A DNA stretch of 64,000 nucleotides from Paraburkholderia bryophila (GTDB taxonomy: Bacteria > Pseudomonadota > Gammaproteobacteria > Burkholderiales > Burkholderiaceae): the NCBI RefSeq assembly GCF_003269035.1, contig NZ_QLTK01000022.1, positions 62,001 to 126,000 on the forward strand, written 5' to 3'. Below, piece by piece: positions 35,101-42,051 of the stretch (the stretch's first letter is position 1; each line of letters starts with the position of its first letter). A program made the position numbers and the translations under genes. The notes under the pieces were generated by a model. It made no database searches. It was not told the origin of the DNA and was given only the letters and a program-made list of their open reading frames with translations.

Positions 35101-36378
35101 GTCGATCTCGACACCTTCGACGCCGACGCATGGCGCGCGCTCGTCACGCAACTGCGCAGCAAGGAAGCGCCCGCGCCCGCCGTCGCTACCGCTACACCCG
35201 CGCCGCCGAAGCCGACCGTCGCGCAATTCCTGCCGAACCGCTTCGCGCTGCACATCGGCACGCTGACGCTGCTCAAGCGTCACTGGGACAGCGTGATCGT
35301 CGGCGCTTCGCATGCGGACGGTAAATGGCAGGCGAACATCGCGTCGAACCAGGTGTCCGGCCATGTGTCGTGGCTGCCGGGCGCCAGCAAGGAATCGCCG
35401 GGCACGCTGCAGGCGCGCTTCGCCCGCGTGGTGATTCCGTCGGCCGCCGACAAGGATCTGCTCGGCCAGGCGATGTCGGCGCCGGCGCAGAACATGCCGT
35501 CCATCGATCTGGTGGTCAACGATCTGATCGTGCGCGACCGCGATATTGGCCGCCTCGAAGTCGACGCCCACAATTTCACCGAAGACGGCGTGCCGGTCTG
35601 GCAACTCGACAAGCTCGACATCACCAACCCCGCAGCGACTCTGACCGCCACCGCGAACTGGCGCACCTCGACCGACCTCGGCAACGCCGCCGACGAAACG
35701 ACGCCGCGCCGCACCGTGTTCGATTTCAAGCTCGACATCAAAGATGCCGGCGCGCTGCTTGAACGCTTCGGCCAGCCGCGCACGCTCAAGGCCGGCGCCG
35801 GTTCGCTGTCGGGTAAGGTGGTGTGGCGCGGCGGCCCGACCGCGATCGACTATCCGACGCTCAACGGCAACCTCGCCGTCGACCTGCGCCACGGCCAGAT
35901 TCTCAAGGTCGATCCGGGCGTCGCCAAGCTGCTCGGCGTGCTCAGCCTGCAAAGTCTCGCGCGCGTCGCCACGCTGAACTTCCGCGACGTGATCGGTGAA
36001 GGGCTGCCGTTCGAACGTGTGACCGGCACCGCGCAGATCCACGACGGAATCGGCCGCACCGAGAACTTCGAAATGGTCACCGCGCCGGCTCGCGCCGAGA
36101 TGAAAGGCACGCTCGATCTCGCGCAGGAAACCCAGGATCTGCACGTGCAGATCGTGCCGACGGTCAGCGCCGGCGCTGCGGTGGTCGCCGCTGCGGTGAT
36201 CAATCCGCTGCTCGGCGTGGGCGCGCTGGTGGCCGATCTGGCGTTCAGCAAATCCGTCTCGCACGCGTTCGCGCGCGAATATGCCATCACCGGTTCGTGG
36301 TCGAAACCGCACGTTGAGCGGGTCAAGGGCGATCGCGGTAAGATGGACGCTCCGGCTTCGACCGTGGAAGCGCACTGA
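32182..36378 (+). CDS. yhdP: YhdP-type AsmA-like large envelope protein
   Basis: 1398 residues from the ATG at 32182. One N-terminal transmembrane helix ('HVVLAVALVLYFIAAGLFLGL', about residues 34-54) anchors a very long periplasmic beta-rich region. That region has repeated AsmA/DUF3971-like patterns such as 'LDVTDLVIRD', 'WRDATHDASELALRDIRIAI' and 'GSLSGKVVWRGGPTAIDYPTLNGNLAVDLRHGQILKVDPGVAKLLGVLSLQSL'. The C-terminal segment ends in 'ITGSWSKPHVERVKG'. YhdP and TamB paralogues form periplasmic bridges that move phospholipids to the outer membrane. The yhdP-nitrilase-tldD gene order resembles that in E. coli and relatives. Confidence 0.9.
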   Translation: MSERNESADPHETGQVRPVSGSDHIVLRRTFHVVLAVALVLYFIAAGLFLGLRYVLLPRVDAFRPRIEATVSDKLHTQFTIGKLAPHWSGFQPGLDVTDLVIRDQEGKPALTIPHATATLSWKSLWQFHPALSSLIVDQPDVLVSRSGDGVMSVAGVPIPTRHSGNDTLSTWLLRQQAIVVRGGVLRWRDATHDASELALRDIRIAILNDGYEHRMALQAPADGQVLHGPLDFRTHFRHTPLSAIGKPINWTGQVYMSTGPVDLPALARYINLPIEMFAGRIDNAIWADFADGRMTRARGQLSGTDVAMRVRPTQPKLLVPVANFQWQVEVEPGDYKLQLDHLHAELGQPPLDDGTPLTRTLALTTLNGRYRQASLQHGQLVSVSGDRVDLGILAEFSRALPLPRRLLNNLVRFNPRGMVANYVIEVERGKPEAGEAGSDHQTSGAEPIERYRFKGDLQGISLAAQEPPPGLTPLNHPRAGIPGIENLWGSVDADEKHGTALLDTSNVAITLPGVFDDPRLQLDRLHGRADWTITPKAPGENHPGFAVKLADFAISNVDTAATATASYSNPGHGRGSLDLKANFERAQVTRIVRYLPTSISEKLRIYLGHGLQAGMSRGATIEIHGDLTKFPYSRDPSAGIFQIVAPFKGGKFDPSPFPPRKMRNGTPNVWPALDGIDGVFALKQNVLRFDIDRARYQRVALTRVSGKIDDLGTKASSLVIDGDARGPLADMLDYVNQSSLGIMAKHQTDKLHAEGPASLALKLTVPRTPMPHIAVEGAVGFQNNRLSVDNVPPLSQLKGKVRFTEHTAQVDRLSGQFLGGDVHANGGLQQNGTYALDLNGHIAVDAARGLDLHGPAAQVLTRMSGSAPYALNLHGAKGRLPEVTANSDLTGLALDFPAPFGKPVGTPMPLHFAVNPSAASGEAGLERADLTFGPVAATYLLQYEPKSPPTVVRGAIGVNKPADLPSDGVIAAVDLDTFDADAWRALVTQLRSKEAPAPAVATATPAPPKPTVAQFLPNRFALHIGTLTLLKRHWDSVIVGASHADGKWQANIASNQVSGHVSWLPGASKESPGTLQARFARVVIPSAADKDLLGQAMSAPAQNMPSIDLVVNDLIVRDRDIGRLEVDAHNFTEDGVPVWQLDKLDITNPAATLTATANWRTSTDLGNAADETTPRRTVFDFKLDIKDAGALLERFGQPRTLKAGAGSLSGKVVWRGGPTAIDYPTLNGNLAVDLRHGQILKVDPGVAKLLGVLSLQSLARVATLNFRDVIGEGLPFERVTGTAQIHDGIGRTENFEMVTAPARAEMKGTLDLAQETQDLHVQIVPTVSAGAAVVAAAVINPLLGVGALVADLAFSKSVSHAFAREYAITGSWSKPHVERVKGDRGKMDAPASTVEAH

Positions 36379-36505
36379 GCTCTATTCGACCCTTTGCCCG
36401 GTCGAACACGCGCGGTGCCGCACCGGCGGCCCAGCCAGCCTTGAACGACGTAGGCGGCGCCAGCGGGTCGCGCCGCCGCCCTGCCGGGAGTTTTCCGAAA
36501 CGCTC

Positions 36506-37357
36506 ATGAGCGAACCACACGTCTCTTCAACCGTATCCAGCGGCTCTCTGGACAGCGTCTTTCGCGTCGCCGCGTTGCAGATGGTCAGCACACCGGATCG
36601 CGACCGCAATCTCGCCGAAGCGCAACGCCTGATCGCCGAAGCCGCCGCCGACGGCGCGCAACTGGTCCTGCTGCCCGAATACTTCTGTTTCATGGGCTTC
36701 AAGGACACCGACAAGCTGGCGGTGCGCGAACCCTATCAGGACGGCCCGATCCAGCGTTTTCTCGGCGACGCCGCGCGCCGTCACAATGTCTGGGTGATTG
36801 GCGGCACGCTGCCGCTCACCGCGCCGGAAGCGTCGCGCGTGCTGAACACCACGCTGGTGTTCGACCCGCAGGGCAACGAGGCCGCCCGCTATGACAAGAT
36901 CCATCTGTTCAACTTCGAAAAGGGTGAGGAATCGTTCGACGAGGCGCGCACCATCCGTCCCGGCGACGCAGTCCGCACGTTCGAAGCGCCGTTCGGCCGC
37001 GTCGGCCTGTCGGTCTGCTACGATCTGCGCTTTCCGGAGTTGTACCGGCGCATGGGCGACTGCGCGCTGATCGTGGTGCCGTCGGCGTTCACGTACACCA
37101 CCGGCCGTGCCCATTGGGAAATGCTGCTACGCGCCCGCGCGGTCGAAAACCAGTGTTACGTGCTGGCCGCGGCACAAGGCGGCAAACACGAAAATGGCCG
37201 CCGGACCTGGGGCCACAGCATGCTGATCGACCCTTGGGGTGAAATCGTCGCGGTGCGCGACGAGGGCGCCGGCGTGGTCGCCGGCAATCTGGAGCGTGCG
37301 CGCATCGACGAGGTCCGACAGAGCCTGCCCGCCTGGCGTCATCGCGTGCTCAGTTGA
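36506..37357 (+). CDS. Nitrilase-superfamily amidase (Nit1/deaminated-glutathione amidase type)
   Basis: 283 residues from the ATG at 36506. The catalytic triad of the carbon-nitrogen hydrolases is seen: Glu58 in 'LLPEYFCFMG', Lys131 in 'YDKIHLFNF' and Cys171 in 'VCYDLRFPELYRRMG'. The last motif, and 'RARAVENQCYVLAAAQGGKHENGR', are typical of the Nit1 branch, whose known activity is hydrolysis of deaminated glutathione as metabolite repair. Other amide substrates are possible. It lies 128 bp after yhdP and 104 bp before tldD, all on the same strand. Confidence 0.88.
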   Translation: MSEPHVSSTVSSGSLDSVFRVAALQMVSTPDRDRNLAEAQRLIAEAAADGAQLVLLPEYFCFMGFKDTDKLAVREPYQDGPIQRFLGDAARRHNVWVIGGTLPLTAPEASRVLNTTLVFDPQGNEAARYDKIHLFNFEKGEESFDEARTIRPGDAVRTFEAPFGRVGLSVCYDLRFPELYRRMGDCALIVVPSAFTYTTGRAHWEMLLRARAVENQCYVLAAAQGGKHENGRRTWGHSMLIDPWGEIVAVRDEGAGVVAGNLERARIDEVRQSLPAWRHRVLS

Positions 37358-37461
37358 TTGCTGGGGCGAATCCCGCGCGGCATTGAAAGTGCGGCGCCCG
37401 CCACTCATATAGTGAGCGTGGCGCTAACCGAATCCTTCGTATCGAGCAGAACATACTTCGC

Positions 37462-38928
37462 ATGAACATCATCGAACCCGGTATCCGTAATCTCGCCACC
37501 GCCAAGGACATCCTCCTGACGCCCTACGGTCTCGACGAAGCCCTGCTCACCCGCACGCTCGCCGAAATCTTCACGCACAAGATCGACTACGCGGACCTGT
37601 ACTTCCAGTACACGCGCAGCGAGGCGTGGAGTCTCGAAGAAGGCATCGTCAAGTCGGGCAGCTTCAGTATCGACCAGGGCGTGGGCGTGCGTGCCGTATC
37701 GGGCGACCGCACGGCGTTCGCGTATTCGGACGACCTGTCGCCCGAAGCGATTCGCCAGGCCGCGCTCGCCACGCGTGCGATCGCCAAAGTGGGCGGCGGC
37801 AAGCAGAAAATCAAGGCGGCTTCGTCGCTGGTCGGCATTGCCGGGCGCGATCTGTATCTGCCGTCCGACCCGCTGCATTCGCTCGACGCCACCGCCAAGG
37901 TCAAACTGCTCGAACGCATCGAACAGATGGCGCGTGGCCGCGATCCGCGTATTCAGCAGGTCATGGCCGGCCTCGCCGGTGAATACGATGTGGTGCTGGT
38001 GGCGCGCAGCGACGGCGGCTTCGCGGCCGACATCCGGCCGCTGGTGCGCGTGTCGGTCACGGTGATCGCCGAGCAGAACGGCCGGCGTGAAATCGGCAGT
38101 GGCGGCGGCGGTGGCCGCTTCGACTACGGCTATTTCACTGACGAGGTGCTGTCGGGCTACGTCGACGACGCCGTTCACGCCGCGCTGGTAAATCTGGACG
38201 CGCGTCCGGCGCCGGCCGGCGCGATGACCGTCGTGCTCGGACCGGGCTGGCCCGGCGTGCTGCTGCACGAAGCGATCGGCCACGGGCTCGAAGGCGACTT
38301 CAACCGCAAGGGCTCGTCGGCATTCGCGGGACGCATCGGCGAACAGGTCGCCGCCAAGGGCGTCACCGTGGTCGACGACGGCACGCTGCCGAACCGCCGC
38401 GGCTCGCTGAATATCGACGACGAAGGCAATCCGACCCAGTGCACCACGTTGATCGAAGACGGCATCCTGAAGGGCTACATTCAGGACACGCTGAACGCGC
38501 GCCTGATGAAGATGCCGGTCACCGGCAACGCGCGCCGCGAGTCTTACGCCGCGCTGCCGATGCCGCGCATGACCAACACGTACATGCTGAACGGCGACAA
38601 GGACCCGAAGGAAATCATCGAGTCGGTGAAGAACGGCTTGTATGCGGTGAACTTCGGCGGCGGTCAGGTGGACATCACCAACGGCAAGTTCGTGTTCTCG
38701 GCTTCCGAGGCGTACATGATCGAAAACGGCAAGGTCACCTACCCGGTAAAAGGCGCGACGCTGATCGGCAGCGGCCCGGAATCGCTGAAATTCGTCAGCA
38801 TGATCGGCAACGACATGAAACTCGATTCGGGCGTAGGCGTATGCGGCAAGGAAGGCCAGAGCGTGCCGGTGGGCGTCGGCCAGCCGACGCTGCGGATCGA
38901 CCGGATGACGGTGGGCGGCACGGCCTGA
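37462..38928 (+). CDS. tldD: Metalloprotease TldD
   Basis: Zinc-dependent protease that with TldE(PmbA) degrades unfolded peptides and, in E. coli, matures microcin B17 and cleaves CcdA. 488 residues. The active-site motif HExxxH is 'LLHEAIGHGLEGD' (His269, Glu270, His274). Also seen are 'YADLYFQYTRSEAWSLEEGIVKSGSF' at the N-terminus, 'RRGSLNIDDEGNPTQCTTLIEDGILKGYIQD' and a C-terminal 'CGKEGQSVPVGVGQPTLRIDRMTVGGTA' with the conserved Cys. The partner tldE/pmbA is not in the window. It follows the amidase gene. Confidence 0.96.
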   Translation: MNIIEPGIRNLATAKDILLTPYGLDEALLTRTLAEIFTHKIDYADLYFQYTRSEAWSLEEGIVKSGSFSIDQGVGVRAVSGDRTAFAYSDDLSPEAIRQAALATRAIAKVGGGKQKIKAASSLVGIAGRDLYLPSDPLHSLDATAKVKLLERIEQMARGRDPRIQQVMAGLAGEYDVVLVARSDGGFAADIRPLVRVSVTVIAEQNGRREIGSGGGGGRFDYGYFTDEVLSGYVDDAVHAALVNLDARPAPAGAMTVVLGPGWPGVLLHEAIGHGLEGDFNRKGSSAFAGRIGEQVAAKGVTVVDDGTLPNRRGSLNIDDEGNPTQCTTLIEDGILKGYIQDTLNARLMKMPVTGNARRESYAALPMPRMTNTYMLNGDKDPKEIIESVKNGLYAVNFGGGQVDITNGKFVFSASEAYMIENGKVTYPVKGATLIGSGPESLKFVSMIGNDMKLDSGVGVCGKEGQSVPVGVGQPTLRIDRMTVGGTA

Positions 38929-38941
38929 TCGTGAAGCAAAT

Positions 38942-38974
38942 GCATACTTCGTGAGCATTTAGCACGAAGTATGC
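38942..38974 (+). terminator. Strong hairpin after tldD
   Basis: A perfect 12-bp stem: GCATACTTCGTG (38942-38953) with CACGAAGTATGC (38963-38974) around a 9-base loop. No T-run follows directly (GGATTTCCC), so it may terminate imperfectly or protect the 3' end. Confidence 0.6.
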
Positions 38975-39003
38975 GGATTTCCCGCATTTTTGCACCCCAC
39001 GGC

Positions 39004-39033
39004 TTGCACCGCACGGTCTGCCCGGGTTATAAA
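39004..39033 (+). promoter_or_regulatory. Promoter for the aroG leader
   Basis: TTGCAC (39004-39009), 18 bp, TATAAA (39028-39033). A start near 39040 would put about 30 nt before the leader-peptide ATG at 39070. Confidence 0.55.
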
Positions 39034-39069
39034 GTCACTCACCCTTTTTACCAGCCACCCCATTTCGCC

Positions 39070-39138
39070 ATGTCCGCCAAGTTTTACTTTTACTTTTTTT
39101 GGCATCTCAGACCGCTGGCGGATCGAGAGGGGTGTTAG
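39070..39138 (+). CDS. Putative aromatic leader peptide of aroG (22 residues)
   Basis: The ORF ATG...TAG encodes M-S-A-K followed by F-Y-F-Y-F-F-W at residues 5-11, i.e. seven consecutive aromatic residues including all three products of the pathway. It lies between a promoter and a Rho-independent terminator, 111 bp before aroG. Such a run is what a ribosome-stalling leader peptide needs. Codons are TTT, TAC, TTT, TAC, TTT, TTT, TGG at 39082-39102. No clear Shine-Dalgarno sequence precedes the ATG, the one weak point. The peptide itself is expected to have no function. Confidence 0.75.
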   Translation: MSAKFYFYFFWHLRPLADREGC

Positions 39139-39196
39139 TGCACGCAAGACACCAAGAATTCCCGAAAAACCGCCAGCCAGTCTGGCGGTTTTTTTT
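39074..39196 (+). promoter_or_regulatory. Predicted transcription attenuator controlling aroG
   Basis: Four segments can pair exclusively. Segment 1 is CCGCCA (39074-39079, leader codons 2-4), segment 2 CTGGCGG (39115-39121), segment 3 CCGCCAG (39170-39176) and segment 4 CTGGCGG (39182-39188). Pairing 1:2 leaves 3:4 free to form the terminator. A ribosome stalled on the aromatic codons (39082-39102) would cover segment 1, let 2 pair with 3 (antiterminator) and allow read-through into aroG. This layout follows the known trp/phe-type attenuators; the functional claim is inferred from complementarity only. Confidence 0.75.
39165..39196 (+). terminator. Intrinsic terminator in the aroG leader
   Basis: AACCGCCAG (39168-39176) pairs perfectly with CTGGCGGTT (39182-39190) around CCAGT, extended by flanking A/T pairs and ending in eight T bases (39189-39196). 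It lies about 53 bp before the aroG ATG and after the leader peptide, so it ends transcripts before aroG unless disrupted. Confidence 0.92.
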
Positions 39197-39249
39197 CGTC
39201 TCACGCCTTTGAAACCGAACACGCTACGAACCGATTCAGGAGAAACACC

Positions 39250-40323
39250 ATGCCCCCGCACAACACCGACGATGTCCGTATCCGCGAATTGAAAGAACTC
39301 ACGCCGCCCGCTCACCTGATCCGCGAATTCGCCTGCGACGAAACGGTGTCCGACGTGATCTACCACTCGCGTAACGCGATGCATCGCATTCTGCATGGCA
39401 TGGAAGACCGCCTGATCGTCATCATCGGGCCGTGCTCGATTCACGACACCAAGGCGGCGATGGAATACGCCGGCCGCCTCGTCGAGCAACGCAAGCGTTT
39501 CGCCGGCGAGCTCGAAATCGTGATGCGCGTGTACTTCGAAAAGCCGCGCACCACGGTGGGCTGGAAGGGTCTCATCAACGACCCGCACATGGACAACAGC
39601 TTCAAGATCAACGACGGCCTGCGCACCGCGCGCGAGCTGCTGTTGCGAATCAACGAACTCGGCTTGCCGGCCGGCACCGAATACCTCGACATGATCAGCC
39701 CGCAGTACATCGCGGATCTGATCTCGTGGGGCGCGATCGGCGCGCGCACGACCGAATCGCAGGTGCACCGCGAGTTGGCCTCGGGGCTGTCGTGCCCGGT
39801 CGGCTTCAAGAACGGCACGGACGGCAACGTCAAGATCGCCGTCGACGCGATCAAGGCCGCCTCGCAGCCGCATCATTTCCTGTCGGTGACCAAGGGCGGC
39901 CACTCGGCGATCGTGTCGACCGCGGGCAATGAGGATTGCCACATCATCCTGCGCGGCGGCAAGACGCCGAACTACGACGCGGACAGCGTGAACGCCGCCT
40001 GCGCGGACATCGGCAAAGCGGGTCTGGCCGCGCGTCTGATGATCGACGCGAGCCACGCGAACAGCTCGAAGAAGCACGAGAACCAGATTCCGGTATGCGC
40101 CGATATCGGCCGCCAGATTGCTTCGGGCGACGAACGGATCGTCGGCGTGATGGTGGAGTCGCATCTCGTGGCGGGCCGCCAGGATCTGCAGGAAGGCTGT
40201 GCGCTCACTTACGGCCAGAGCATTACCGACGCCTGCATCGGTTGGGACGAAAGCATCGCCGTGCTGGAAGGTCTCGCCGACGCGGTCAAGCAACGGCGTG
40301 TGGCACGCGGCAGCGGCAACTGA
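39250..40323 (+). CDS. aroG: 3-deoxy-7-phosphoheptulonate (DAHP) synthase
   Basis: First step of the shikimate pathway: condenses PEP with erythrose 4-phosphate. 357 residues, type I (AroFGH-like). Motifs are 'LIVIIGPCSIHDTKAAMEYA' (metal Cys), 'VYFEKPRTTVGWKGLINDP', 'EYLDMISPQYIADLISWGAIGARTTESQVHRELASGLSCPVGFKNGTDG', 'MIDASHANSSKKHENQIPV' and 'GVMVESHLVAGRQ'. The feedback specificity (Phe, Tyr or Trp) cannot be read safely. An AGGAGA element is 6-11 bp before the ATG. The upstream leader suggests control by charged aromatic tRNAs. It is monocistronic, closed by a terminator. Confidence 0.97.
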   Translation: MPPHNTDDVRIRELKELTPPAHLIREFACDETVSDVIYHSRNAMHRILHGMEDRLIVIIGPCSIHDTKAAMEYAGRLVEQRKRFAGELEIVMRVYFEKPRTTVGWKGLINDPHMDNSFKINDGLRTARELLLRINELGLPAGTEYLDMISPQYIADLISWGAIGARTTESQVHRELASGLSCPVGFKNGTDGNVKIAVDAIKAASQPHHFLSVTKGGHSAIVSTAGNEDCHIILRGGKTPNYDADSVNAACADIGKAGLAARLMIDASHANSSKKHENQIPVCADIGRQIASGDERIVGVMVESHLVAGRQDLQEGCALTYGQSITDACIGWDESIAVLEGLADAVKQRRVARGSGN

Positions 40324-40354
40324 AACGCGCTGCGATCGCGGTAAGGCGTCATCG

Positions 40355-40388
40355 AAAAAACCCGGCTCAAGCGAGCCGGGTTTTTTTT
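40355..40388 (+). terminator. Intrinsic terminator after aroG
   Basis: CCCGGCTC (40361-40368) pairs with GAGCCGGG (40373-40380) around AAGC, flanked by six A and eight T bases. Confidence 0.92.
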
Positions 40389-40460
40389 GGCCGAACGGAC
40401 GAATGGTGCTCGGCAAGCCACCTCTGTACCGTAACGATTCATCGCCGGGTCGAAGAGGAC

Positions 40461-40490
40461 TTGACGGGGTGGGAGGTTACGTATAATATT
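40461..40490 (+). promoter_or_regulatory. Promoter and possible operator of the toxin-antitoxin pair
   Basis: TTGACG (40461-40466), 15 bp, TATAAT (40482-40487). The sequence GTATAATATTTTGTAC (40481-40496) around the -10 is an imperfect palindrome (12 of 16 positions symmetric), a suitable place for antitoxin binding. It lies some 20 bp before the toxin start and is markedly AT-rich compared with its surroundings. Confidence 0.5.
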
Positions 40491-40509
40491 TTGTACATGA
40501 AAGGTGGTT

Positions 40510-40848
40510 ATGGCTTGCGAAAAAGAACTCCGCTGGATGGGCTCCAGCTATCGCGATTTACTCGCCTTTCCCGAAGAAGCGCGCCGGCAAGCCGGGTTTC
40601 AGCTTGGCAAAATTCAGGCAGGTCTCGACCCCGACGACTGGCAATCGTTTGATTCGATCGGACCGGGCACGCGTGAAATTCGCATCAAAGAGGCTAACGG
40701 TATTTTTCGCGTCATGTACGTGAGCAAGTTTGTGAATGCGCTATACGTGCTTCACTGTTTGCAGAAGAAAACGCAAAGGCTCACGCCGCATGACAGAAAG
40801 ATTGCCGAAACGCGTTATCGTGCCATTATTAATGATAGGAAAACTTAA
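40510..40848 (+). CDS. HigB/RelE-like toxin of a type II toxin-antitoxin system
   Basis: 112 residues from the ATG at 40510 (a GTG two codons earlier is possible). The pattern 'KELRWMGSSYRDLLAFPEEARRQAGFQLGKIQAG', 'GTREIRIKEANGIFRVMYVSKFVNALYVLHCLQKKTQRLTPHDRKIAETRYR' matches the phage-derived Gp49-like branch of RelE/HigB toxins, which are ribosome-dependent mRNA interferases. Conserved Arg, Lys and Arg residues near the C-terminus fit. The antitoxin gene follows after 3 bp, the toxin-first order typical of higBA. The operon is absent from the usual core order here, and AT-rich upstream DNA suggests acquisition. Confidence 0.85.
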   Translation: MACEKELRWMGSSYRDLLAFPEEARRQAGFQLGKIQAGLDPDDWQSFDSIGPGTREIRIKEANGIFRVMYVSKFVNALYVLHCLQKKTQRLTPHDRKIAETRYRAIINDRKT

Positions 40849-40851
40849 CAA

Positions 40852-41184
40852 ATGACGATCGACACCCAAATTCGTCACGTCTCCAAGCCGGGCGCCAATC
40901 TGTTCCTCGAACTCGGCTTTTCCGTCGAGGAGGCGAAGCGCCTGCATGCCGCGTCGCAAAAGCAGATCAACGACACGCGGCTGCTCAAGGAGCAGCTCAT
41001 GACAGAACTGTCCAGCTGGATCGAACAGCATCATTTGAAGCAGGCGGAAGCGGCCGAAGTTTTGATGGTGTCGCGCCCGCGTGTGTCCGACGTGGTCAAC
41101 AAGAAGACCACCAAGTTCACCATCGACACCTTGGTGGAAATGTTGAGCCGGATCGGTAAGCCGGTCAGGTTGGCGGTTGGGTAA
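40852..41184 (+). CDS. XRE-type antitoxin (HigA-like)
   Basis: 110 residues. An N-terminal arm of about 45 residues ('ANLFLELGFSVEEAKRLHAASQ') probably binds the toxin. The helix-turn-helix follows at roughly residues 55-95 ('WIEQHHLKQAEAAEVLMVSRPRVSDVVNKKTTKFTIDTLVEMLSRIG'), typical of XRE/Cro antitoxins paired with Gp49-like toxins. It should neutralise the toxin and repress its own promoter, whose -10 lies within an imperfect palindrome. Translation is coupled to the toxin (3-bp gap). Confidence 0.87.
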   Translation: MTIDTQIRHVSKPGANLFLELGFSVEEAKRLHAASQKQINDTRLLKEQLMTELSSWIEQHHLKQAEAAEVLMVSRPRVSDVVNKKTTKFTIDTLVEMLSRIGKPVRLAVG

Positions 41185-41278
41185 CGCGCGCGGCGCGCGG
41201 GTCGCACGCTTTTGCGCGCGTTCATGCACGGCTTGCCGCTAACTGTCATTGCGTCTCGCCAGTTTTTACAGCCGGTGT

Positions 41279-41833
41279 TTATTGGGCCCCGCGCTCGTGT
41301 TGCCACAGCACATCGGTACCACCGTCCGCACGATTGAGCACCCGTGCGAGCACGAACAGCAGATCGGATAAACGGTTCACATACTGGCGCGGCGCGGCGT
41401 TGATCTCCTCCTGTTCGCCTAGCGTAACGATCGCCCGTTCGGCACGGCGGCACACGGTGCGGCTCACGTGAGCGAGCGCCGCCGCGCGCGAGCCGCCGGG
41501 CAGAATGAATTCCTTGAGCGGCGGCAAGCTGGCGTTGTAGTCGGCAAGCCAATCGTCGAGTTGGGCGAGGTGCCGGTCGGTAATCATCGTGTGGCCGGGA
41601 ATGCAGAGTTCGCCGCCCAGGTCGAACAGATCGTGCTGAATCGCGATCAGCGCCACGCGCACCTTGTCGGGCAGCGTTTCGCAAAGCAGCACGCCGAGAG
41701 TCGAGTTGAGTTCGTCCACATCGCCGATCGCGGCGATCCGTGCGCTGTCCTTGCTTACGCGGCGGCCGTCGCCCAAGCCTGTGGTGCCGTCGTCGCCGGT
41801 GCGGGTGGCGATCTTGCTCAAGCGGTTACCCAT
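41279..41833 (-). CDS. Cob(I)alamin adenosyltransferase, PduO type
   Basis: Transfers the adenosyl group of ATP to cob(I)alamin to form coenzyme B12. From the ATG at 41833 it has 184 residues starting MGNRLSKIATRTGDDGTTGLGDGRRVSKDS, the ATP-binding N-terminus of PduO/MMAB enzymes. 'VDELNSTLGVLL' and 'FILPGGSRAAALAHVSRTVCRRAERAIV' carry the conserved Arg residues, and 'YVNRLSDLLFVLARVLN' the C-terminal helix. An ATG four codons earlier is equally possible. It stands alone and is divergent from the D-LDH-like gene. Confidence 0.94.
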   Translation of the reverse strand: MGNRLSKIATRTGDDGTTGLGDGRRVSKDSARIAAIGDVDELNSTLGVLLCETLPDKVRVALIAIQHDLFDLGGELCIPGHTMITDRHLAQLDDWLADYNASLPPLKEFILPGGSRAAALAHVSRTVCRRAERAIVTLGEQEEINAAPRQYVNRLSDLLFVLARVLNRADGGTDVLWQHERGAQ

Positions 41834-42051
41834 GCTGTCTCCCATGCAATTCAGTGGCAATGCGTGCATGCGCGGCGGCCGGCCGGTTCCAGAACCGCTC
41901 ATCGGCCACCGCGTTTATCCATATTGCGCGCATCGTGAAGTCGCCGCCATTATAGGAGCCCGAGCCGGCCCGAACGCCGGCCCATGGGCGATCGGCGTAA
42001 AATGAAGCGTATGCTGCAGAACCGCTTTGCCCCATAGATCAGGAGACATGC

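Noticed and set aside
33388..36375. 995-codon minus-strand ORF opposite yhdP
   Set aside because: Composition is that of an antisense frame of a GC-rich gene (Arg/His/Gln-rich, no domains); yhdP on the plus strand has clear family structure.
41834..42051. Cobalamin riboswitch near the PduO-type gene
   Set aside because: No B12-box-like conserved sequence or multi-stem leader was recognised in this 218-bp divergent region.
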